From an uncultured Oscillospiraceae bacterium (GTDB lineage Bacteria > Bacillota > Clostridia > Oscillospirales > Oscillospiraceae), in the NCBI GenBank assembly GCA_934589665.1, contig CAKTOJ010000064.1, positions 1 to 9,496 of the forward strand: DNA of 9,496 bases, given 5' to 3'. Below, one piece after another: positions 1-4,600 of this stretch (position 1 is its first letter; each line of letters starts with the position of its first letter). Both the position numbers and the translations under genes were made by a program. The notes below the pieces were generated by a model. It worked only from the letters and a program-made list of their open reading frames with translations, made no database searches and was not told the origin of the DNA.

Positions 1-266
1 CGACGCCTCTATTGCCGGCTGACTTCATTCAGCCGGAGCCTGCAAACAATTTTGCGCATAAATCTTGACGGCACCTGAATCACCCCTTGACGGTGCAGGG
101 TTCAAGCGCGCTGAAATAATGACGGAGTAAAAGAAAAACCGTTGAAACATAATAGTTTCAACGGTTTTCCCCATTTTGGTCGGAGTGTAATTATAGGATT
201 TCAGAAAACACAGATATATCAACGGTTTGCTGGCAGTCGGCAAGAGGTATTTATTCTAATCGAAGG
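1..266. other. AT-rich non-coding segment, no supported gene
   Basis: I see no convincing gene here. Short open frames exist but lack a ribosome binding site and family resemblance. The segment holds an 8-bp inverted repeat (15-22 with 29-36, six-base loop) without a close T-run. It also holds a direct repeat of CTTGACGG (64-71 and 86-93) and a strong hairpin at 134-168 listed separately. It may be the downstream flank of the AT-rich gene or the edge of an acquired segment. Confidence 0.5.
134..168 (-). terminator. Intrinsic terminator hairpin, probably for the minus-strand gene at 267-926
   Basis: A perfect 11-bp stem pairs 138-148 with 155-165 around a six-base loop (149-154), flanked by an A-run (134-138) and a T-run (165-168). 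Read on the minus strand the hairpin is followed by TTTTTC and further T's, the usual intrinsic terminator layout. It lies about 100 bp beyond the TAG stop of the AT-rich gene. On the plus strand the tail is only TTTTCCCC, so it could work weakly in that direction too. Confidence 0.65.
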
Positions 267-926
267 CTATTTCATTGATTTAATAGCCTTCTTAATATCG
301 TTGACAAAGAATGCAAGAAGGTTTCCTTTTTTTGCTTTTCTCAACCCCAAATCCTTTCTCATTTCATTCATAATATCTTCTAATAACAAGAGATTCTTTT
401 GGGCTAACTCTGGATTTGCACCGTTTTCACGAAATTTCACCCATTTATTTACTACCCTTGAAGAACCCCAAAGGGTAATTTGTTTTGAAAACTGCGACAA
501 ATCTTCCAACATCTGCGCCTCTGTATATCTACCGCCATTTTTAGTATTCTGCTGAATTTTATAAACCATATCAACAAACTGGCCATAGGGTACTTCACGC
601 TTTTTAGCAAGATATTCTTGACGACTTCGCTTATATTCAATGCGCTTTGCAACAACTGAACTTATCAGAACGCTAACAATGGAAACGCAACCAGTAATTA
701 AAGTCACTATAACAACTGCATCGAGTTTTGAAGCAAGGGAAGCTAACCAATTTGCGGCGGCAGTCACACCAATAGTGATGTATTTTCCAATCATATACAT
801 CGCATAACCAAATGCCATGATAAGAAACAACAATAATAGCAAACCAAATAAGAAATTCAACTTGGGATGTTTTTCCGCAAAAGGCCTTTTATCTGTCTTT
901 GAGTCCGGCTTCAAACTGTCCACCAC
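267..926 (-). CDS. Hypothetical two-helix membrane protein with a cytoplasmic C-terminal domain
   Basis: I cannot assign a function. The frame is open back into the tRNA gene at 1097, but that extension covers the tRNA and its terminator, so the start must be internal. Tandem GTG codons at 924-926 and 921-923, preceded by AGAAG, are the best choice, giving about 219 residues; a TTG at 912-914 is an alternative. The protein has a charged N-terminus, a hydrophobic helix (LLLLLFLIMAFGYAMYMIG), a second helix (VVIVTLITGCVSIVSVLIS), then a basic stretch (KRIEYKRSRQEYLAKKREV) and a soluble helical domain of about 120 residues. That domain has a LWGSS motif, a conserved-looking tryptophan and a C-terminal LLLLEDIMNEMRKDLG helix. 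By eye this resembles hypothetical proteins scattered across bacteria, but I cannot name the family. Codon use is strongly AT-rich compared with every other gene here, which suggests horizontal acquisition beside the tRNA. Confidence 0.7.
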   Translation of the reverse strand: MVDSLKPDSKTDKRPFAEKHPKLNFLFGLLLLLFLIMAFGYAMYMIGKYITIGVTAAANWLASLASKLDAVVIVTLITGCVSIVSVLISSVVAKRIEYKRSRQEYLAKKREVPYGQFVDMVYKIQQNTKNGGRYTEAQMLEDLSQFSKQITLWGSSRVVNKWVKFRENGANPELAQKNLLLLEDIMNEMRKDLGLRKAKKGNLLAFFVNDIKKAIKSMK

Positions 927-965
927 CCATCTTCTAAGTATCACTATGATAACACAATAATCGGG

Positions 966-985
966 AAAAAGCGACAAAAAGCGAC
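966..985. repeat. Tandem 10-bp repeat AAAAAGCGAC x2
   Basis: Two exact adjacent copies of AAAAAGCGAC (966-975, 976-985) place A-tracts one helical turn apart, with a further A5 run at 994-998. Phased A-tracts of this kind bend DNA. The repeat sits between the tRNA terminator and the AT-rich gene, in the region where that gene's promoter would be expected. Confidence 0.6.
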
Positions 986-993
986 AATAAAAC

Positions 994-1023
994 AAAAAGG
1001 GTGAGTCCCATAAGGACTCACCC
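994..1023 (-). terminator. Intrinsic terminator of tRNA-Pro
   Basis: A perfect 10-bp stem pairs 999-1008 with 1014-1023 around a five-base loop. On the minus strand it is followed directly by TTTTTG (998-993). The stem begins one base past the encoded CCA end of the tRNA, so the tRNA is a single-gene transcript and the downstream AT-rich gene needs its own promoter or read-through. Confidence 0.9.
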
Positions 1024-1024
1024 A

Positions 1025-1101
1025 TGGTCCGAGTGACTGGAATCGAACCAGCGGCCTCTTGAACCCCATTCAAGCGCGATACCAAACTTCGCCACACCCG
1101 G
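1025..1101 (-). tRNA. tRNA-Pro, anticodon GGG
   Basis: The 77-nt minus-strand sequence folds as a complete cloverleaf. The acceptor stem pairs CCGGGTG with CACTCGG (one G-T pair). The D stem is GCGA/TCGC with a nine-base loop. The anticodon stem is CTTGA/TCAAG with loop ATGGGGT, so the anticodon is GGG with T33 and G37, as expected for proline. The variable loop has five bases, the T arm has loop TTCGATT, the discriminator is A, and the CCA end is genome-encoded. It reads proline CCC codons. It lies immediately beside the AT-rich segment; tRNA genes are common integration points for mobile DNA. Confidence 0.96.
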
Positions 1102-1131
1102 ATATTCTATTTCGCTGATGTCAGCCTAAAT

Positions 1132-1160
1132 AAGATAGCATATCCTGTTGAAAAATGCAA
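1132..1160 (-). promoter_or_regulatory. Sigma-A-type promoter of tRNA-Pro
   Basis: On the minus strand TTGCAT (1160-1155) and TATCTT (1137-1132) are separated by exactly 17 bp. A TGC directly precedes the -10 box, giving an extended -10. The predicted start is near 1125, about 24 nt before the mature tRNA. Confidence 0.8.
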
Positions 1161-1213
1161 GCCCTATTTTTCAAATTCTGAAAAATTTTTGAAAGACAAA
1201 GCGGAAAGTATTC

Positions 1214-1242
1214 TTGACGGGGCGGAGGGAGTGTGCTATCAT
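1214..1242 (+). promoter_or_regulatory. Promoter of the TM1266/ABC transporter operon
   Basis: TTGACG (1214-1219) and TATCAT (1237-1242) are 17 bp apart with an extended -10 TGC at 1234-1236. The predicted start is near 1249, leaving an untranslated leader of about 180 nt before the first gene at 1430. That is long enough to hold a regulatory RNA. The promoter is back-to-back with the tRNA-Pro promoter. Confidence 0.75.
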
Positions 1243-1248
1243 CACCCT

Positions 1249-1429
1249 GTTCGTGGAAAGTATGCTCTGACTGCGGACGGATAAAATTCATTTCTGCCGT
1301 TCTGCCGGTGAGGAAGCGTCCGAACCGAAAGAGGGAGGAGAGACGCAGCGTGGCTGCGTCTGGTCGTGTTCTGCCATCCCTTCTGCCGAACGGCGGGAGG
1401 GATGATCTTATTTTTCAGGAGGAAGCATC
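1249..1429 (+). ncRNA. Structured 5' leader, putative riboswitch or attenuator of unassigned class
   Basis: The leader contains a 6-bp helix (1274-1279 with 1317-1322), a perfect 9-bp hairpin with a GTG triloop (1341-1349 with 1353-1361), and an intrinsic terminator (1375-1415) directly before the ribosome binding site. A 12-bp pairing of 1291-1302 with 1388-1399 (three G-U pairs) would consume the loop and 3' arm of the terminator and so act as an antiterminator. A second helix (1331-1336 with 1377-1382) would hold the terminator's 5' arm at the same time. I do not recognise TPP, cobalamin, SAM, FMN, ZTP or T-box core sequences. No obvious leader peptide with runs of one amino acid was seen. 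Mutually exclusive folds are visible in the sequence; ligand control is inference. Confidence 0.6.
1375..1415 (+). terminator. Leader intrinsic terminator ahead of the ABC operon
   Basis: A 13-bp stem pairs 1375-1387 with 1392-1404 (two G-T pairs) around a GAAC tetraloop, followed by ATCTTATTTTT (1405-1415). It ends two bases before the AGGAGG ribosome binding site (1417-1422) of the first gene. If it forms, the whole operon is switched off. A terminator between a strong promoter and the first gene is a hallmark of transcription attenuation. Confidence 0.8.
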
Positions 1430-1702
1430 ATGGAAACGCGAGTCGCCGTGCTGGCCATCATCGTCCGCGAGGGAAGCTCCGTTCAGACGCTCAATGAGCT
1501 GCTGCACCAGTATGGGGCGTATATCATCGGGCGGATGGGCGTACCCTATCGGGAACGCGGTGTGAACGTCATCAGTGTGGCACTTGACGCGCCGGGTGAT
1601 GTGATCTCCGCTCTGTCGGGCAAGATAGGACGTCTGGACGGCATTACGGCCAAGACGGTCTACGCGCCCGACGCCGCCATCAGAAAGGAAGAAAACGCAT
1701 GA
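1430..1702 (+). CDS. TM1266-family iron-only hydrogenase system putative regulator
   Basis: This 90-residue cytoplasmic protein matches the small TM1266 family (usual length about 80-90), a ferredoxin-like/ACT-like fold related to the NikR C-terminal domain. The family is usually encoded near [FeFe]-hydrogenase maturation genes. Visible family signatures are VAVLAIIV at residues 5-12, LNELLHQYGAYIIGRMGVPYR in the centre, and VISALSGKIGRLDGI towards the end. There is no DNA-binding N-terminal domain, so it more likely acts by binding a ligand, metal or partner than as a stand-alone repressor. AGGAGG at 1417-1422 lies 7 nt before the ATG and fixes the start. Its TGA overlaps the ATG of the next gene (ATGA), implying translational coupling to the transporter. 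No hydrogenase gene is present here. The molecular role of the family is not established to my knowledge. Confidence 0.88.
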   Translation: METRVAVLAIIVREGSSVQTLNELLHQYGAYIIGRMGVPYRERGVNVISVALDAPGDVISALSGKIGRLDGITAKTVYAPDAAIRKEENA

Positions 1703-2730
1703 AGAAACTCAATAAAATTTTTGCACTGTGCCTGACGCTGGCGCTTGTCTTTTCGCTCGCTGCCTGCGGGCAGAAGGCGGAGGAGCAGCCCACGCCGGAT
1801 GATGCTGCGTCGAACGAGACGGACGCGGCGGAATTTACCCCTGCAAGCTATTCCATTGCCGCGCTCAAAGGTCCAACCGCGATGGGCCTTGTGAAGCTGA
1901 TGAAGGACAGCGAAGCGGGAGAGACCGGCGGAAACACCTATGATTTCACGCTCGCAGGATCTGCCGACGAGGTGACGCCCGCGCTCATCAAGGGCGAGCT
2001 GGACATGGCCTGCGTGCCCGCGAACCTTGCCGCTGTGCTCTACAATAAGACGGAGGGCGAGGTGCAGGTGCTGGCGGTCAACACGCTCGGCGTGCTCTAC
2101 ATCGTGGAAAACGGCGAGAGTGTGCAGTCTGTTACCGATCTCAAGGGACGGACCATCGTCGCCGCAGGCAAGGGCTCGACGCCTGAGTACGCCCTGCGGT
2201 ATCTGCTCAGCGAGAACGGCATTGATCCCGATGCCGATGTGACGATCGACTGGAAGAGCGAGCACAGCGAATGCGTCGCGGCACTGGCGGGCGGACAGGC
2301 GGACATCGCGCTCCTGCCCCAGCCCTTTGTGACCGTCGCGCAGGGCAAGATCGAGGGCCTGCGCATGGCGCTCGACCTGACGGAGGAGTGGAATCGGATA
2401 GATAACGGCTCAACGCTCATCACCGGCGTGATCGTCGCGCGCCGCTCTGTTGTGGAGGAAAATCCCGCCGCAGTGGATGCGTTCCTCAAGGACTACGCCG
2501 AAAGTGTCGAGTGGGTGAATACCAACACGGCTGACGCCGCGGCGCTCATCGGTGAGTACGGCATTGTGGATGCCGCCGTGGCGGAGAAGGCTCTGCCATA
2601 CTGCAACATCGTCTGCCTGACCGGCGCGGAGCTGCTTGACACGCTGCCCGGCTATCTCAACGTGCTCTTTGAGGCTAATCCCGCCGCAGTCGGCGGCGCA
2701 ATGCCGGATAACAGCTTTTATTACGCCTGA
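1699..2730 (+). CDS. ABC transporter substrate-binding lipoprotein, NMT1/SsuA-like
   Basis: This 343-residue secreted lipoprotein captures a solute outside the membrane for the adjoining permease. Residues 1-22 are a lipoprotein signal peptide ending in the lipobox L-A-A-C, with Cys23 as the lipidation site. An acidic linker of about 25 residues follows. The mature fold has the bilobal periplasmic-binding type II pattern: AALKGPTAMGLVKLM at about 54-68, DFTLAGSADEV in the first lobe, and the NTLGVLYIVENG and DLKGRTIVAAGKGSTPEY hinge-region segments. The family includes binders of sulfonates, nitrate, riboflavin and thiamin precursors; which ligand applies here cannot be read. The start overlaps the previous stop by ATGA and is preceded by AAAGGAAG. 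A GC-rich hairpin follows the gene and may raise its expression above that of the permease. Confidence 0.88.
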   Translation: MKKLNKIFALCLTLALVFSLAACGQKAEEQPTPDDAASNETDAAEFTPASYSIAALKGPTAMGLVKLMKDSEAGETGGNTYDFTLAGSADEVTPALIKGELDMACVPANLAAVLYNKTEGEVQVLAVNTLGVLYIVENGESVQSVTDLKGRTIVAAGKGSTPEYALRYLLSENGIDPDADVTIDWKSEHSECVAALAGGQADIALLPQPFVTVAQGKIEGLRMALDLTEEWNRIDNGSTLITGVIVARRSVVEENPAAVDAFLKDYAESVEWVNTNTADAAALIGEYGIVDAAVAEKALPYCNIVCLTGAELLDTLPGYLNVLFEANPAAVGGAMPDNSFYYA

Positions 2731-2742
2731 TTGAAAGCCCGG

Positions 2743-2763
2743 CGGCGGGGTGCAGCCCCGCCG
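2743..2763 (+). repeat. Intercistronic GC-rich hairpin between binding protein and permease
   Basis: An 8-bp all-G/C stem pairs 2743-2750 with 2756-2763 around a five-base loop and has no following T-run, so it is not a normal intrinsic terminator. Placed just after the binding-protein stop, it could protect the upstream mRNA from 3' exonucleases. That is a common way to make more binding protein than membrane components, but the role is inferred. Confidence 0.6.
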
Positions 2764-2792
2764 TCGGCGTGTATGAAAGGAAGTGACCGTCC

Positions 2793-3557
2793 ATGAAGCA
2801 GAGCAGAAAGCGCATCCGCCTCTGGGCGGTCCTTTTCTGGCTGCTTGTCTGGCAGACTGCAAGCGCCGCACTGGCCGCGGCCTATCCGCATGGCGCGCTG
2901 CTGCTTGCCTCGCCGCTTGCCGCGTTCGCGCGGCTTATTGAGCTGGCAGCCTCCGCTGCATTCTGGCAGGCAGCAGGCGTGTCGACTGCACATATCTTCG
3001 GCGGCTTCTTGCTCTCCTGCGTGCTGGCTGTCGTGCTCGCGGCGCTTTCCGCGCGGTATCGCCGTGTGGAAGAGCTGCTTGCGCCTCTGGCGGCGGTCGT
3101 CAAAACGGTGCCGGTCGCGTCGTTTATCATTCTTGCGCTCGTCTGGCTTCCGAGCCGCCGACTGTCGCTGTTCATTGCGGCATTGATGGTGTTCCCGCCG
3201 GTGTACTGCAATGTGCTCGAAGGAATCCGGTGTACGGACAGGGAGCTTCTTGAAATGGCGCGGGTATTCCGCGTGCCGTTTTCGCGGCGGCTGACGGGGA
3301 TCTATCTGCCGCAGGTGCTGCCGTACTTCCGCTCGGCTGTCAGCGTGGCGCTGGGGCTTTCATGGAAGGCGGGAACGGCGGCGGAGGTCATCGGCCTGAG
3401 CGCCGGCTCGGTCGGCGAGCGACTCTATACCGCCAAGATATATTTCCAGACGGCGGACCTTTTTGCGTGGACGGCGGTGATCGTGCTGCTTTCGGCAGTG
3501 ATGGAAAAGCTGTTTCTGCGCGCCGTGGACGCGCTGGCACGAAAGGCGGGAGTATGA
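2793..3557 (+). CDS. ABC transporter permease, TauC/SsuC (BPD inner-membrane) family
   Basis: This 254-residue integral membrane protein is the translocation channel of the importer. It has about six hydrophobic segments, beginning with WAVLFWLLVWQTASAALAA near residues 11-29. The conserved KTVPVASFIILALVWLP segment lies at about 104-120. The cytoplasmic coupling loop (EAA motif) at about 151-173 reads ELLEMARVFRVPF then TGIYLP and contacts the ATPase. A GLSWKAGTAAEVIG segment at about 188-201 is also typical of this permease family. Length is normal. The start ATG follows AAAGGAAG in a 62-bp gap after the binding-protein gene, and the stop overlaps the next gene by ATGA. It should work as a homodimer with two copies of the ATPase. 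Confidence 0.9.
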   Translation: MKQSRKRIRLWAVLFWLLVWQTASAALAAAYPHGALLLASPLAAFARLIELAASAAFWQAAGVSTAHIFGGFLLSCVLAVVLAALSARYRRVEELLAPLAAVVKTVPVASFIILALVWLPSRRLSLFIAALMVFPPVYCNVLEGIRCTDRELLEMARVFRVPFSRRLTGIYLPQVLPYFRSAVSVALGLSWKAGTAAEVIGLSAGSVGERLYTAKIYFQTADLFAWTAVIVLLSAVMEKLFLRAVDALARKAGV

Positions 3558-4126
3558 TGGAGCTGCGGGTGGAGCATCTGAATAAAAGCTATGATGGCGA
3601 GCGGGTGCTGCGGGATGTGAGCTTCACTGCGCCCGTTGGACTCACGCGTGTTGCGGGACGCTCAGGCGTCGGAAAGACGACGCTGCTGCGCATCCTGCTC
3701 GGGCTGGAGCGCCCGGACGGCGGAACGACGAACACCGCCTCGCTCCGCTGGGCAGCGGCCTTTCAGGAGGACCGCCTGCTCGGCCAGCTGGGTGCGGCGG
3801 AGAATCTGCGCTTTGCGCTCGGTGCGGGCCACGATGCTTGTGCTGCCGCGCGAATGCTTGAGGAGCTGGGTCTGGGCGATGTGGGAAAGAAAAGGGTGCG
3901 CGACTGGTCGGGCGGCATGAGGCGCCGCCTCGCGCTCGCCCGTGCGCTGCTCGCACCGGCGGACGCCGTCGCGCTTGATGAACCGTTTACCGGGCTGGAC
4001 GAGGAAAACGCCGCCGCTGCACGGCGGTGCATCCTGCGCGCGGCAGAGGACCGGATCGTTCTGCTTGTCTCGCACGGAGAGGAGCTGTCCTCTGTGCGGA
4101 CGGTGACGCTTGACGCGGAGAATTGA
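3554..4126 (+). CDS. ABC transporter ATP-binding protein, short form
   Basis: This is the ATPase that powers the importer. The frame is open upstream to 3362 inside the permease gene, but the start is placed at the ATG of the ATGA overlap (3554), with AAAGG 7 nt upstream; ATG 3557 is an alternative. The 190 residues include every nucleotide-binding element: Walker A GRSGVGKT (35-42), Q-loop Gln71, signature WSGGM (118-122, a variant of LSGGQ), Walker B VALDEP (139-144), D-loop TGLDE (146-150) and H-loop His174. It is shorter than the usual 240-260 residues. The segment between Walker A and the Q-loop is compact, and the C-terminal extension is nearly absent, ending 16 residues after the H-loop. 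It appears functional because no key residue is lost. Confidence 0.9.
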   Translation: MMELRVEHLNKSYDGERVLRDVSFTAPVGLTRVAGRSGVGKTTLLRILLGLERPDGGTTNTASLRWAAAFQEDRLLGQLGAAENLRFALGAGHDACAAARMLEELGLGDVGKKRVRDWSGGMRRRLALARALLAPADAVALDEPFTGLDEENAAAARRCILRAAEDRIVLLVSHGEELSSVRTVTLDAEN

Positions 4127-4147
4127 TGTGCGGCGGTATTTGACTAC

Positions 4148-4176
4148 TTGCGTCCGGCTGCGGTTCGGGGTATAAT
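4148..4176 (+). promoter_or_regulatory. Promoter of the small membrane protein gene
   Basis: TTGCGT (4148-4153) and a consensus TATAAT (4171-4176) are separated by 17 bp. The predicted start is near 4183, giving a short leader of about 28 nt to the ATG at 4211. No terminator separates this from the ABC operon, so read-through could also contribute. Confidence 0.75.
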
Positions 4177-4210
4177 AAAAAATAAACCGCGGCGGAACGG
4201 AGGTATGGCT

Positions 4211-4558
4211 ATGAAGCGGGATCGAAAGGAAAAATGCGAGGAACTGGCCGTTATCACGCCGGTGCAGGGGCTGCGTGTCCTGACCTCGCCGCATCCGGCG
4301 AAAAAGGAACACCGGCAGGCGCTGGAGGCGCTGCGCCGCGTGGATGTAAGGAAGCTTGCGCTGCTCTCATGCGGTGCGGCGGCGGTTGTTTCGGCGGTCG
4401 GACTGGCGGGACGGTATACGTTCTACCGCGGTGTGATGTCCGCTGAACTCAAGCGTCAGCTTGCCGCTGTGAACAAAAAGCTTGACCTTCTCACGGAACA
4501 GAATGAGCAGCTGCGCGCAGAGCTGGAAAAGAGAACGCAGAAGCCTGAAAACGAATAA
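4211..4558 (+). CDS. Small membrane protein with an extracytoplasmic leucine-zipper-like coiled coil
   Basis: I do not recognise this protein. The frame is open back to 4148, but the promoter lies there. GGAGG at 4199-4203 is 7 nt before the ATG at 4211 and only 1 nt before the ATG at 4205, so 4211 is chosen, giving 115 residues. A basic cytoplasmic N-terminus of about 47 residues precedes one hydrophobic helix at about 49-72. Residues 77-108 form a coiled coil with unbroken heptads: L80, L84, V87, L91, L94, N98, L101 and L105. Positively charged residues before the helix predict N-in topology with the coiled coil outside. This is the layout of bitopic divisome proteins such as FtsL or DivIC, but there is no specific similarity that I can claim. 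The gene ends in a terminator shared with the convergent MATE gene. Confidence 0.75.
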   Translation: MKRDRKEKCEELAVITPVQGLRVLTSPHPAKKEHRQALEALRRVDVRKLALLSCGAAAVVSAVGLAGRYTFYRGVMSAELKRQLAAVNKKLDLLTEQNEQLRAELEKRTQKPENE

Positions 4559-4600
4559 AAAGGAAGCGGTCCGCCTAACTGGCGGGCCGCTTCCTTTTTT
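4557..4600. terminator. Bidirectional intrinsic terminator between convergent genes
   Basis: A 15-bp stem pairs 4561-4575 with 4581-4595 (one G-T pair) around a TAACT loop. It is extended by A4/T4 and gives T-runs in both directions. It serves the small membrane protein on the plus strand and the MATE gene on the minus strand, whose TAA stop (4601-4599) falls in the T-run. Its outer arm AAAAAGGAAGCGG recurs exactly in the terminator at 7929-7973. Confidence 0.92.

Noticed and set aside
263..290. Inverted repeat AAGGCTAT/ATAGCCTT as terminator of the AT-rich gene
   Set aside because: It lies within the coding end, has a 12-base loop and no T-run after it; the hairpin at 134-168 is a better terminator.
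927..1097. N-terminal extension of the AT-rich gene reaching into the tRNA
   Set aside because: It runs across the tRNA-Pro gene, its terminator and the likely promoter region, and gives no family-like sequence.
1308..1325. GGTGAGGAAGCGTCCGAA resembles the GAGGAAAGTCCG core of RNase P RNA
   Set aside because: Only this short core is similar and it is imperfect. The rest of the leader is far too short and lacks the other conserved regions.
1249..1429. Known riboswitch or T-box in the leader
   Set aside because: I looked for core words of TPP, cobalamin, SAM, FMN, ZTP (GGTCGTG alone is present) and T-box leaders and found no convincing set.
1233..1565. Plus-strand open frame across the leader
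   Set aside because: It begins in the promoter, passes through the terminator hairpin and overlaps the TM1266 gene out of frame without a ribosome binding site.
4140..4176. TTGACT at 4140-4145 as -35 of the small gene promoter
   Set aside because: The distance to TATAAT is 25 bp; TTGCGT at 4148 has the correct 17-bp spacing.
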